Part shown: in pieces, positions 39,196 through 50,301 of the stretch
Layout: each line of letters starts with the position of its first letter
How positions within the stretch are numbered: position 1 is the stretch's first letter
Assembly: GCA_026636295.1 (NCBI GenBank)
Contig: CP089456.1
Span: 930,001-994,000 of the forward strand
DNA from: Medakamo hakoo
Taxonomy: Eukaryota; Chlorophyta; Trebouxiophyceae; Coccomyxaceae
DNA: 64,000 bases
Reading direction: 5' to 3'
The notes under the pieces: generated by a model
Databases searched by the model: none
The model's input: only the letters and a program-made list of their open reading frames with translations
What the model was told of the DNA's origin: nothing
Position numbers and translations under genes: made by a program

Positions 39196-39715
39196 TGTGT
39201 AGTGCAGCAATGCTGCGGCCCCGTCTCTTTTGCGACCCGGTGACCACCTACGCGCCCCTGCGTTTGCCAAGGACGGTGTGCGGCGGCCAGAGGGACGCGT
39301 GCGGGCGCCAGGGGGAGAGGGGGTGTGCGCGCCAGGCCCCCCTCTTTATTCCTCTGTGCCTTCCCCACGAGAAAAAAAAGAGGGAGTGTGTGTGAGAGAG
39401 CTAGGGACCGACGCGACACTCGCGACAGAAGGGCACAAACTCGCGCGTCCGCCGCCGTCCAATCCGCTCGCGCCGAGCGCCAGAGGCGGGCTGGCGGAGA
39501 GCTTTCCGTCACCTCGGGAGCCTTCCCTGGGCGCCAGCGTCCCTAACGATGGCGCCGCCGCGCTCCAGGTGGGTGCAAAGGCGGGCCTGCCGGCGCGCTT
39601 TCGGCCCGCACGCTCGTTTGTGCCGCGCGGCAGAGAGGTGCCGCGAGGCGCTCAACTCCTTTGCCCTCACTCTCCCGCCCCCTCCACCCTTCCCCAACAC
39701 CACGAAACTCCCAGC
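39196..39715. promoter_or_regulatory. divergent spacer, SDS22 gene / STE20-like kinase
   Basis: 520 bp with overlapping open frames in both directions but none conserved. A7-A8 and GTGTGTGTGAGAGAG tracts lie near 39372-39400. No gene supported. Confidence 0.35.
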
Positions 39716-42700
39716 ATGGACGAGCCCTGGCCCACGAACCCCGAATCCTATGAGTTGCTCGACGAAATCGGGCGTGGCGCGACGGCACGGGTTCGTTATT
39801 GTTTTTTCCCCCGCACCCGTGGCATGCGGCCTCTTTAGGTCGCGCAGAACCTGTCGGCCCCCGAGGGCGCTGGTTTTGGCGGCGCCGCGGGCGCGGAGAA
39901 CGTGCCTGCTGCTCTGTCTGTCTGTCTGGACGGGTGCAGCAGTGTTCTTCCTACGCGCTGAGCTGGTCGCTGGCACCGCCCGGCTCCCGGCAGGCCGCGG
40001 GGGGCGCCGACTTTTGGCGGCGGCGGTTGCGCGGCCCGCCGCCGCGACCCTTCCCTTGCTCCTGCTCCCACTGGGGGAGCACCCCCCCCCCCCCTCCATC
40101 ACGCCCCCCCCACCCCACCCCCACACTCTCCCGCCCGCCCGCCCGCCACGACGACACACAGGTCTGGCGCGCCCGACGCGTCGACGTCCCGTCGTCGTCC
40201 TGCGCCGTCAAGGTCGCGTCCCTCGACGGCGCGTGCCTGGACGCGCTCCTGCACGAGGCCGGCACGATGCGCTCGCTCTCCCACCCCCACCTGCTCCGCC
40301 TGCACGCCGCCTTTGTCGTGGGCGACGCGCTCTGGCTGGTGCTGCCGTTCATGGAGGGCGGCGCGGTCGGCGCGGCCCTGGCCGCGTGGGGCGGCGGCGG
40401 GCGGGAGGAACACCCACCCCCGCCCGCGGCCTGCCCCTCTCCCCGCCCGCACCCGCCGCCGGGGTCGGCCGGCCGTGGGTGCGCTGGCGATGAAGCGCTC
40501 TTGGCCACGCTTGCCCGCGGCGCCTTGCGCGGCCTGGCCTACCTCCACGGCGCCGGCTGTGTGCACCGGGACGTGAAGGCCGGGAACTTGCTGCTGGACC
40601 GCACCGGCCGCGTCGTCCTCGCCGATTTTGGCGTGGCCGCGTCTTTGGAGCGTGCGGCGGACGGTGCGTTGTGTGTGCGTGGGCGTGCACTGCGCGCGCG
40701 CGAGGCGACGGGCGAGCGCGCTGCCTGACCCCACACCCCCACACCCCCGCCGCCGCCGCCGCCGCCGCCGCCTCACGAGTGTGTTGACGGTCCGCCCCGT
40801 CCGGAAAAAAAATCTCATGGCCCCATGCCCATCCCCCACCCCCTCCTCGCTCAACCAGGCGACCCGGCGGCCGCGGCCTGTGCGGTCGCGGATTCCGCCG
40901 CGTCCACGGCGTCTTTTTTGCCTTCCAGGTCAGAGGGACACGCGGGCCTGCTGGCCAGTTCCATTGCGGAGGACGACGAGGACGCGGGCCGGCGCGCGTC
41001 GGGCCACTGCCGCCGCCACCAGCACACCCCGCCGCCGCCGCCGTCCGCCGCGTCCGCCTGTCGCGCCTACCTGTCGAGGTCCACGTGCGTCGGCACCGCC
41101 TGTTACATGGCGCCCGAGGTCGTCACGTCCGACGCGGGCGGCCACGGCCCGCCCGCCGACATTTGGAGCCTGGGCATTACGCTGCTGGAGCTCGCGACGG
41201 GGCGCGTCCCCCTGGCCTGCGCGTCGCTGGTGGAGGTGGCCCTGTCCATCGCGCACCGGCCGCCGCCCTCGCTCGCCGAACACTGCGCGGCGACGGGCAC
41301 GCCCGCTCCCACGGCCGCGGCGGCGGAGTTCGTGGGCCTGTGCCTGGCGCGCGACCCGGCGGCCCGGCCGAGCGCCGAAAGGCTGCTGGGCCACCGCTTC
41401 CTGCGGGCCGCCCGGGACGACGAGTTCGTGGCGGCACGCCTCCTCCCGCCCGGCCTCGTAGCCGCGCCCGCCGGCGGCGGCCCGGCCCGCGGCCTGCTCC
41501 GCGCCGGCCTGCGCCATTCCATGCCGCGCGCGGGCAGCGCGGCCAGCCTGGGACACGCGGGCCGGCGCGGCTCGCTCAACCTGCGGTCGGGGTCGCCGCC
41601 GCCGCCCCCCCTCCCGGAGGCCGCCATGACGACGGCGGGCCCGGCCAAGGAGCGGCCTGTGCACACGCTGACGTGGACGATTCCGTCCGACCTTGCCCCG
41701 CGCGGCAGCGGGTCGGACGCGTCGTCAGGCTCCTCTGCGCTGTCGAGCCGCCCGCACCCCCCCCTCACCCCGCCGCGCCCGCCCGCCACGCTGACGTTTG
41801 AAATCTCTGCCTGGTTTGGAAAAGCCCGCATCCTGCTGAATGCCACGCCCTTGCTGGTTAAAAAGTACGGCCTGCTCGCCCAGCTGCGGTGGAACCACGA
41901 CACCTACGAGGCGGCCGTGCCGGACGACCCGTGCGTCTGGGGCGCGCTCGCGGGCGCGCCCGTCTGCATCGCCGCGTCCGCCGGCCTGGATTTCGACCTG
42001 CACGCGACGGCGAGCGTGGGTGGTGTGGGGCTGGGCGCTGGGCGGTACGAGCTGGTGAAGCGGGCGGCGGCGGCCAAGGCTGCGGCCGACCCAGCGTCGC
42101 CGCCGCCGCTGCCGCCGCCAGCGCCGACCACCCGCCGAGCGTCGCTCGACGCGGTGTGGCCCGCCGACGTGCCGCCGCACGCCTCCCCACCGCCGCCGCC
42201 ATCCCTAAGCAGCCTACCCGAAGAAGACGGGGACGGCAAAACCGGCGGTGGCGTGCCCCGCCGTCCCTCCCCGACTGGCGTCGTGGACGCGGCTGGCCCG
42301 GGGGGCCTCTGCTCGACGGGGAGCGCGTCGACCGCCGACCTGCCGGCCTCGCCCCCGCCGCAGGCGGCGCCGCCACCCCCGCACCGCACAGCTTCCGGCT
42401 GTTCGGGCGGCTCAGGTTGTGCCACGGCCGATGAAAAGGCGGCGTCGCTGCGGCGCGCCGTCTCCCGCGCGTTTTCCGTGAGCGGGTGGTCGGAGCCCGC
42501 GGTCAGCGGCGGCGGCGGTGGGGAAGGGCATGGTGCGCCGCCGCCGCCGCCGCCACCGCCCGCGGACGAGCAGCCCGCAGGGCCGGCCGACCCGGCCGCG
42601 CCCTGGCGCGAGCACGTCGAATCCCTGGTCGACGCCCTACGCGCGAAAGAAGCGGCCTTTGCCGCGGAGCGGGCGGCGGCGGCGGCTGCCGCGGCCGAGG

Positions 42701-42855
42701 CCGCAGCCCGCCTGGAAGCAGAGAGCGCGCGCGCCGACGCGGCGGAAGCAGCAGTGTCCAGGCTCCGGGACGAGGTCGCAACCTTGAAAGCCGAGGTCGC
42801 CCTGCTGGAACGTCTGGCCGTCTCAGCGGCCATCGAAGCGCCGTATGACCGGTGA
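39716..42855 (+). CDS. STE20-like protein kinase with long activation-loop insert
   Basis: An 857-residue Ser/Thr kinase. Exons are 39716-39790, 40162-40663 and 40859-42855. Introns (GTTCGT phase 0, GTGCGT phase 1) match. The kinase domain begins at once: YELLDEIGRGATARVW (Gly loop), CAVKVASL (ATP lysine), HRDVKAGNLLL (about residue 160), DFGVAA, GTACYMAPEV and DIWSLGITLLELATG. The order and VGT.CYMAPE motif place it in the STE20/germinal-centre group, near the SPAK/OSR1 branch. Between DFG and GTACYM is a ~65-residue Ser/Ala/His insert absent from typical members. After the kinase come an unstructured region, a globular part (LTFEISAWFGKARILLNATPLL) and a C-terminal coiled coil (about 760-850). 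Substrates are unknown. Confidence 0.82.
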
Positions 42856-42937
42856 TACGTGCAGCGTATTTTTTTTCATTAGTGTTTTTTTTCTGTGAAG
42901 TCGGAAGACAATTTTTTTTCCATTTTTCTAGGCCTGA

Positions 42938-43434
42938 TCACGCCCGCCGCCCTCGTCCGCCCTTCCCACCTCCTCCTCGTCCCGCAACCGCAGCAGCGGG
43001 CGGCTCTGTCTGCGCCTGCAGCGGCCGCTGTCCTTGTCCACTCCCCACCAGCGCCACGATTTCCGCAGCCAAACCAGGCGGCGCTCTCCCTAAAACACCG
43101 GGCGTGGCCGCGACTGCACTCAACACGTCCGCCAGCCGCGCCGTGTGCGCGGCCGCTTCTTCCAACAGGTCGGCTTTCTCGAGGTCGGATGCAGGTGCGG
43201 ATAGTCCGGGCGCGGCGGCGGCGGCCAGGTCGTCGAAGGCGGCGGCGAGCGCGGCGCGGCTGGGAGCGGGGTGGAGGACGGAGGGCGTCGAAGGTCGACA
43301 GTCGGGAGGGTGAGAGAGCGCACAAACGCCGCCGCACCAGACACACGCCTCCACCAACGCCCGACTCACCGCTGTTGCTCTTTAGCGGCGATGTCCGGCG
43401 TCCTCCCGCCAGGTCGCGGCGGCGCGTCCGGCAT
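42938..43434 (-). CDS. small Ala-rich helical protein, unknown
   Basis: A 128-residue protein I do not recognise. Exon 1 is 43434-43370 (MPDAPPRPGGRTPDIAAKEQQ), the intron is 43369-43260 (GTGAGT, phase 2), and exon 2 is 43259-42938. The middle is a continuous amphipathic helix pair (ALAAAFDDLAAAAAP, then LEKADLLEEAAAHTARLADVLSAV), followed by APPGLAAEIVALVGSGQ and a Gly/Arg-rich basic tail. Size and helical-hairpin layout would suit a subunit of a larger assembly such as Mediator or a tether, but no family motif supports that. It is convergent with the kinase (82 bp between stops). Confidence 0.5.
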
Positions 43435-43586
43435 GGGCGCGGGTCGTGCGGTTCGCCCTGCACACTCGAAAAGAGAGGAGAACGTTTGTCTACACAGCGC
43501 ATGCGGGCGGGGCTCCGTCGGCTCACTCTGGCGTAAAAAAGCCCGCGCTTTCTGCGGCGACGCGCACAAGCCTCACAGCCGCACAC

Positions 43587-45732
43587 ATGTTCACACGATC
43601 CGCACCGCCGCGCTGCATCGTCGGCCCGGCTGCGGCGTGGCAGCCTCGTCGCGCTGTCGTCGTCACCGCAGCGGCGCCGAAAGCGAATGCAGGCGCTGGG
43701 GATGACGACGCCGACGCCTTGCCCACAACCAAGACGGGCCTGGCCAAGCTGCCCAAGGTACGACGGGGTGCCTGACCGCCGGCGCCTCGGGCGCAAGGCA
43801 AGCCGGGCGAGCGCGCGCGCGCGCGGTTTTGTTGTTGTGCTGCACCCTCACCCACCCAAACACCATCCACCCCGCCCCCCCGCCCCTGCCCCCGCCCCCC
43901 CCCGCATCCACATGCAGGAGCGCCTCGTCGACGAGCTGGCCGCCCGCGGCCTGGACACGGCCGGCACCAAGCCCCAGATCGTGGACCGCTTGCTGGACGC
44001 CGTCGCCTCGTACCGTGGCGCCAAGGCCGCGGCCGCGAAGAAACGCGGCGGCCGGCCCAAGAAACCCAAAGCGGCCGTCGCGGTCGCGCCAGCCAAGGCG
44101 CCGCCGCCGCCGCCTGCGCCTGCGCCCCCTCCCCGCCGCCCGCCCGTCGTCGACCCGGACCTGCCCACCGCTGAGGAACTGGCCACCCTGACGCTCGCCC
44201 AGCTCAGGGACCTGGCCAAACGCGCGGGCCTGCCGTCCACTGGCACCAAGGCCGCGCTGGCGGCGCGGTTGGCGGACGCGGCCGCCGACGCGGCCGCCGC
44301 GGACGAAGCCGCCGCCGCCGCGGCCCTGGCCGCCGCCGCACCGCCCTCCTACCCGTACGACGACGCAGAACCCACGGACGAGGAGCTGGACGCCGAGGCG
44401 GCGCTGGACGCGGGCGGGCTGCTCGGCTACGTGCCCTCGCCCGCAGCCGACGCGGCCGTCGTCGCGGCCGCGCTGGCGGCCGAAGAAGAGCGCGCGGCGG
44501 CCGCGGAAGCCGCCGCGAAAGCCCTGGACGCGTGGCGGGAAGCCGAAGCCGCCGCGCCGTCGTCCGGAGGGTCGACGCGCGACCCCGCCTCGCCCTGGGT
44601 CGACTACGAGCAGCCGGGGTACGACCCCGACGACGCGCCCGACGCGCCGGACGACGACATCGCGCCGCTGGGGGAGGGCGACGACGCGCGGAGCATCGCG
44701 GCTATGATGCCGGTCGGCGGCGGCTGGCAGATCATCGACCGGGCGCGGGCGGGGAAGGGCATCGCGGCCGACTCGTACGACGAAGACCTCGCGCCCGGGT
44801 CGGCCTCGCGCCGCGCGGCCGTGCGCCAGTCGGTGGAAGCCGCGGCGAGGCGGGCGGCGGACGAGGCGGCGGCCCTGGCCGCCATGGGCGTCGTGAAAAT
44901 CGATGCACCGCCTGCTGCCGCCGGCCCTGCCGACCCGGACGCCGGGTCGGCCCGGCACTACGGCCGCCTGCCCGCGCGCGCGCCGGACGCGGACACGGAC
45001 GGGGACGGCAGCGGCGCCGACGGCGACGAGCCTCCAGCCGGTGCCACCAGCCTCGCCGCGTCCGTTGCCGCGGCCGCCCCGCCCATCGTCGTCGCCCGCC
45101 CCAACACGGGCAAGCGCCGAGCCGCCGCCCGCGCCGCGTGGGCGGCCGAACTGGCGGCGGCGGAGGCCGCGGGCGCCGGCCACGCGGTTGGTCCGGGCGA
45201 GGCGGGCCACGCGCCCACGGCGGGCGCCCTGCTCGCCGGCCGGGCCGCGGCCGCCCGCGCTGGCGCCGCCGCCAAAGCCGCCATGTTGGGCGACTTGCGC
45301 GCCACGGTCGCCGCCAAAGCCGCGGCCGTCGCCAGGGCCGCGGAGGAGGTGGCAGCGGCGGAGAGGGGGGCCGCGGCCGGGCGGGAGGCGGTGCGCGGCG
45401 CGCGCGCGGGGCTGGAAGCGGCGCGCGCCGATGCCGCGTCCTGGGCTGCTCGCCATGCCGAACCGACGCTGGCCGCCATTCGGTCGGGGCGGGCTTCCCG
45501 GGCGGCGGACGACGCGGACGCGGGGGCGGCGGCCGCGTCCGACATCGCCGCCCTGGAAGCGGAGTTGGCGGCGCTGGACGCGGATTTGGCGGCGGCGGAC
45601 GCGGAGGCGGCGGGACTGAGGGCGGAGCTGGATGAGGCGCGGGCGGGGTTGAGCGAAGGGCGTGGGCGGGGAGGTGGGAGGGGTGGTGGTGGCCGTGGCG
45701 GGAAGCGGGGCGGGGGCGGCGGGCGCGAGTGA
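43587..45732 (+). CDS. plastid SAP-domain protein with coiled coil
   Basis: A 661-residue protein. Exon 1 is 43587-43757, the intron is 43758-43917 (GTACGA, phase 0), and exon 2 runs to 45732. Exon 1 begins MFTRSAPPRCIVGPAAAWQPRR, a clear transit-type leader. Two SAP motifs follow: ERLVDELAARGLDTAGTKPQIVDRLLDAV (about 58-86) and LTLAQLRDLAKRAGLPSTGTKAALAARL (about 150-177). These are helix-extended-helix modules that bind DNA or RNA. An acidic region (YEQPGYDPDDAPDAPDDDIAPLG) and a long Ala-rich coiled coil (about 500-640) end in a Gly/Arg-rich RGG-like tail. The combination recalls plastid nucleoid proteins such as pTAC3, but full identity is not shown. Confidence 0.65.
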
Positions 45733-45890
45733 GGCGCGCGCGAAGTGGGGGCGCGGGTGTGTCGCTGGGAGCGAGGTGGTGGTGTTGGGTCTCACCAAGG
45801 AAACGCCATTGCAGCCCGCATCCATGTCCACCCCCGTTTTTTTTCTCAGTCAGAAGAGACACACACACATGCATTCGTTTTGGAAAAAGT

Positions 45891-45938
45891 CACACGCACA
45901 CACACACGCTCACTCACCACACACACACCCACACAATG
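45891..45938. repeat. CA-rich microsatellite in convergent spacer
   Basis: Imperfect CACACA tracts in the 274-bp spacer between the SAP and carbonic anhydrase genes. The rest of that spacer shows nothing else. Confidence 0.7.
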
Positions 45939-46006
45939 CAAAGGGGGGGAAGGGCATTTCGTTTGTTGTTTCGGTTGTCTCCTCATTCCAGTCTCTTTCT
46001 CACGCG

Positions 46007-47355
46007 TTAAGCCGCGTTCGGCTCCGCGGCCGTGCACGCCCCCCCGCCCTTGCAGCACGGCTCGTCCGCCGCCTTCTCCTTCTTCTCGCACGCGCTCTCA
46101 AACCACCGGTGCGTGGAGAAGGCCTCGCCCAGCAGCGCGTCGGAGATGTCGCCCGCGCACGCCGCCGCTTCCGCGTGCGCGGCGGCCGCGTCCATGTCGG
46201 CCGGGCACGCGATGGGCGAGCACACCTCCTTCAGCAGGCCGTCGGACAGGGAGTAGACCAGGCCGTGCACGGCCAGGTGCTGGCCCCGCGCCCAGGCGGC
46301 CTGCACGATGGGCGCCAGCGTCACGTTGAACACCTGGTGCACGACGTTCAGCTCGCACAGCCGGTTCCAGCGGTCGGCGGGCGACGCGATCGACCGCAGC
46401 GCGGCCGCGTGCCGGTCGCGCGTCGCCCGGATGTCGGACACCCAGTGCGCGACGAAGCCGCCCGTGGCGGCGGGCAGTTCCAGGGCGCCCTTCACGGCGC
46501 CGCACCCGTAGTGGCCGCACACGATCACGTGCTTGACCTTCAGGACGTCTACCGCGTACTCCAGGCAGGCCATCGCGTTCATGTCGCGCGGCACTGCCAG
46601 GTTGCCGACGTTGCGCTGGACGAAGACTTCGCCGGGGGCCAGGCCCAGGATTTCGTTGGCCTGGAGGGGCGCGGTTGTGTGTTGTGTTGTGGGGTGGGGT
46701 GGGAGGGAGGCACAGGCGGTGAGAGAGAGGGAAGCCGGGCCGCGCAAAACAAGGGAGGGGGGAGTTAGAGGTTAAGGCGCGCGCGCGCGCGGCCGCCCAC
46801 CCGCCAGCTTCCCTTCCCCACCATCCAACACTCCTCCTCAACCCGCGCACCACCACACACTCACCGGCACGCGGGAGTCGGCGCACCCGATCCAGAAAAA
46901 CTCGGGCGTCTGCGTGGCGACCAGGCGTTCAAAGTAGTCCGGCCGGGTGGCCCGCATGGCGTCGGCCCATTTGCTGTGTTTGCATGTGGGCGGGGAGGGA
47001 AGGGAGTGTGAGCGGGCCGGCGGGGAGGCGCGCGCGCGCGAGCGTGTTCGTGGATTGAAAAAGAAATCGACGACGACGGATGGGCGGGAGTCCCATCCAG
47101 CGCGCGCATGGCCTCCAGACGGGGGCACAGAGGCTCGCCTCGCCCAGGCGTGGCGTGGCCAGGAAGGGTAGATGCCCGCAAAGCCTCCGCCGCGACGGGC
47201 ATGCACTGGCGTTAGAGAGTTTTTGCGTCGCTTGACCGCCCACCGCGGCGCCGAAGAAGCCGTCCGAGAGCAAAAAGTCGCCCCAGGAGCGTCACGCACC
47301 GGTTGTTCTTCAGAACGGTAGCAATGGAAGAGGCGGCGGACGAGGCAAACCCCAT
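46007..47355 (-). CDS. beta-carbonic anhydrase
   Basis: A 272-residue zinc enzyme that interconverts CO2 and bicarbonate. Exons are 47355-47300, 46973-46865 and 46660-46007. Introns (GTGCGT phase 2, GTGAGT phase 0) join perfectly: VLKNN(R)KWADAM, then GCADSRVP|ANEILGLAPGE. Zinc ligands and catalytic dyad are present in GCADSRVP (Cys, Asp, Arg) and CGHYGCGAVKGAL (His, Cys). RNVGNLAV and the dimer helix follow. The N-terminus (MGFASSAASSIATVL) is short with no obvious plastid leader, so a cytosolic or mitochondrial site is more likely. The C-terminus carries a cysteine-rich tail (CEKKEKAADEPCCKGGGAC) unusual for the family. It converges with the SAP gene. Confidence 0.92.
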
Positions 47356-47489
47356 TTTGTTTGGCGTGTAGAGAGGCGCGGTAGAGGGAGCAGTTTCTTT
47401 GGCGGACGGGGGAGTGAACGACAGGCCCGTTCCCCAACTCCAACGCCCTCCCCATCCACCCCCCCACCCCCACCCCCACCCCAAAAAAA

Positions 47490-49839
47490 TCACGCGCCCA
47501 TCAGCGCCGCACACCGCGTGGGTTTCGCCACACCACCGGCTTCCGGGTCGGGCCAGGCTGCTTCACGCCGCCACGTCCGCGCCCGCGTCTCTAAGCGGTC
47601 CAGGCCTTCACGGGCGGCGGGCGGCAGCGACCACCCACCGGCCACCACACCCGCCGCTTCGGCCGCGTGGTCTGGGCTGGCTGTGCGGACCAGGACCGGC
47701 ACGCCGCGGTCCAGGGACCAGCGCAGGATGACCTGGTTCGGTGTGTGGGGTGGAGTGAGCGGACGTGAGATGTTGCCCGCGGTCTTTGTCTTGGGGTGGA
47801 TGGAAAGGAAAAAAGGAACGAAAGAAAAAAAAAACCACTCGCCCACCCATCTCTCTCGTTCTTTCGTCACCTCAGCATAGTGAGGAGTTTCTGGAGTCAG
47901 TCACTGTGTCCTCCCCCGCTCCATCGAGCAGGGGAGGTCAGAAACTTACCAGGTTAAAAAAAAACAGAAACGAGTCTTCATCGGCAAAGAGAGAACAGAG
48001 AGGGGTGGGTGGGGTTGGGTGGTAGGGGGTCAACGCGCGCGCACACCGACCCTCAGGCTCCCCCGTCGAAAGGAGAGCGAACACGCCGTGTATGAGCGTC
48101 GACAGGCTCCCGGCCTTGAAAGCCCGGGATTCTCCGATCTCCAAGGTGAATAAAACATGTAAGGGCAGTCGTCACCGGGCCGTGGTGCGCGCGTCATGGC
48201 TTTGTTTTTTTTTTTCTGTTTGCGACCGGGACCCGTGCCGTCGAGAACCCAGGCTCTTTCTCTCTCGTCCTCTTCTTGTATCGTCTCTTCTCCATCCATT
48301 CCGCTCTCTATATTCTAGGATCAGAGTCAGCGAGTGTCTCCAGACTTTTAGGCGCCCAAAATGATTGGAAGAAACATGGGCTAAGTCAGAGGAAAGAAGA
48401 CAAAAAGTTTACGCTAGTTTGTCGTCCCGTCCCGAGTAGAGGGGTGGATCTTTGGGAGAGGAACAAGAAGGCTAGGAGAGAGCAGAGGCCTGGGCTCGAG
48501 CAGCACAGGGCCGCACGGACAGAAGGGGGGGGGGGGGGGAAAGCAAAGGTTGAAAAATGCACGCACCTGAGCGGGCGACCGCCCGGCCTCCGCCGCGGCC
48601 GCTTCCACAGCCGGGTGTTCCAGGAGCGCGGCGCTGCCGCCGGCCAGCGGCGCGCCGGCCAGCAGCGCCACTCCGTACCGGCGGCACACGCCGGCCAGCT
48701 TGCGCTGGGGCAGCGCCGGGTGCGCCTCCACCTGCAGCGCGGCCGGGCGGGGCAGCGGGGCCTGGCTGGCGGCGCACGCGGCGAGCAGGGCTTCCACGTC
48801 TTCCAGGCCGGCGTCGGCCAAGCCCAACGCAGCGGCTTTGCCGGCGGAGACCACAGACGCGGCGGCGGTCCAGGCGGTGGCCAGGGCGGGCGGGGGCCGG
48901 GCTTCCTCCCCCGCGGCCGGCGGCCCCCACTCGACCAGCAGCAGGGCGAGGGCCGGCACGCCGGCCACGGCCAGGACCTCATCGACGGCCGCGACGGCCG
49001 CGTCAGCGTCAGCAGCAGGCGGCAGGCGTGCCGTCAGGGCCAGGCCGGCCTTCGCGTCGGCGGGCGTGGAGGCCAGGGCGGCGCCGAGCACGGCGGCGCC
49101 GTCCCGGCCGGCGACCTCCCACCGCTTGACGCCAGCCGCCAGGCCCACCTCCACGACGCCCGCGGGCGTGTCGGCGCTCACGGCCAAGCCCAGCAGCGGC
49201 AGGCGCGGCGCGCCCGCCCCACCGCCCAGGCGGACGTCGGAGGCCAGGGTCGGCGTGGGTGCGCCGGGCGGCGGAGCCTAGGGGGGGAGTGGTGGGAGGA
49301 GTTTGTGGGAGCGTGGTCGGGCCACGACGGCGGCGGCGGTGTGCGAGGGAAACAAAAACGGCGCGTGCACGGGCCCAGCCACACTTTCCCTTCCCTCCTA
49401 AAGACCTCACTCACCGGTGGCGGCGCCGCTCCACGGCCCTTGGGCGCGGGCCCGTCCCATGTGCCCGTCTTGGCGCCGGACGGCAGGTGGTGCGGGTGTT
49501 GTGCTTGGGCCGGCGTCGGCGGCGCGCCGGCCGCGCCCAGGCTGGCCGGCGGGTTTGCGTACGACGCGTGCGGTTCTGCGAGAGTTTAACAACCAAAACC
49601 GTTTTGGTTGTTAAATGGGTGGAACACGATGTCAGCAACAGGTCAGTGGGTGTTTGGACGGGCGTGAAAGGCGTGGAGGTGGCGCGGCGGCCGGCACGGC
49701 TAGAACGCATGCAGCAAAAAAACAAGGGCGACCGCCTAGTAAGCAACCGGAAAAACTCACCGGCGATGAGCCGCCCAGGCATGAGGAAAGGGAAGGCCTG
49801 GCCCGTCCAGGCGGGGGGTTGGCACCCGTCTTGGGCCAT
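47490..49839 (-). CDS. aldo-keto-reductase-like protein with degraded active site
   Basis: A 397-residue protein. Exons are 49839-49761, 49575-49415, 49277-48567 and 47732-47490. Introns (GTGAGT, GTGAGT, GTGCGT) have phases 1, 0 and 0. The C-terminal two-thirds follows the AKR barrel: GKAAALGLADAGLEDVEALL, ALQVEAHPALPQRKLAGVCRRYGVALLAGAPLAGG and SPAQVILRWSLDRGVPVLVRT. The AKR tetrad (Asp, Tyr, Lys, His) is not kept: the D..Y block reads KRWEVAGRDG (about 131-140), the lysine strand reads LTARLP (Arg164), and the histidine strand reads LLLVEWGPP (Glu196). The NADPH-binding Lys-Ser near the end is Arg-Thr. A ~110-residue Pro/Ala-rich N-terminus precedes the barrel. It looks like a non-catalytic or re-purposed AKR, not a pseudogene, since the frame and splicing are intact. 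Confidence 0.68.
47733..48566 (-). other. 834-nt AKR intron with AT-richer, structured core
   Basis: The longest intron in the window. From about 47880 to 48450 its base composition is far less GC-rich than its flanks. A hairpin lies at 47887-47945: outer arms GTTTCTG and CAGAAAC, inner arms CCTCCCC (47910-47916) and GGGGAGG (47931-47937). A T11-type run near 48210 and a G run near 48525 also occur. No coding homology found. Confidence 0.6.
49585..49615. repeat. perfect 15-bp inverted repeat in AKR intron 1
   Basis: TTTAACAACCAAAAC, one central C, then its exact reverse complement. It ends 7 nt before the intron's acceptor AG on the minus strand. It is strikingly AT-rich for this locus. Confidence 0.95.
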
Positions 49840-50301
49840 GGTTGCGTGGATCGAGCTTGTGTGGTCGCGTCGAAAAAAAAAACGGAAAAGTGAAGGTCCG
49901 GCACGAAGAAAAAGCGTGTCGGAAAAAAAGACCGCTGTCGGGCGCTATGTTCACACTCTCTTCAAAGCCGGCCAAAAAAGAAAGAGGCCGCGCCCAGCCT
50001 CAAACCGCCCTCGCCCTGAGGCGCGCGCGTGCCCTGCACCACACCGCGCGCGCCCGGGCAGGGTTTAGACTCCTGTGGGGCGCGGCAGCTGCTGGGCTGC
50101 CTGTTCCCCACTGGGACAGAGGGTGCTGAGGAAGGGGCGCGAAACGGTGTGTCGTATCGCATTCGCGTCGGCGTGCACGCCCCGCCGCCCCCCTTCCCGC
50201 CCGCCCGCCCAGCCCGCACGACCTGCGGCTGGCAGGCAGAGGGCTAGGCCTCATTGCACAGCATCGGCGCACGGCGGGTTGGTCCCGTTTGCCGCCTTAA
50301 C
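49840..50301. promoter_or_regulatory. divergent spacer, AKR-like gene / CG-1 gene
   Basis: 462 bp between divergent starts, with A8-A9 runs (49873, 49925) and GCGCGCG tracts. No gene seen. Confidence 0.35.

Noticed and set aside
43663-45831. 722-codon antisense frame opposite the SAP gene
   Set aside because: Arg/Gly/Val-rich shadow frame with no domain; the sense strand has SAP motifs and a phased intron.
47939-47956. U1 snRNA-like ACTTACC
   Set aside because: Only the first few bases resemble the U1 5' end; the following sequence lacks U1 stem-loops and an Sm site.
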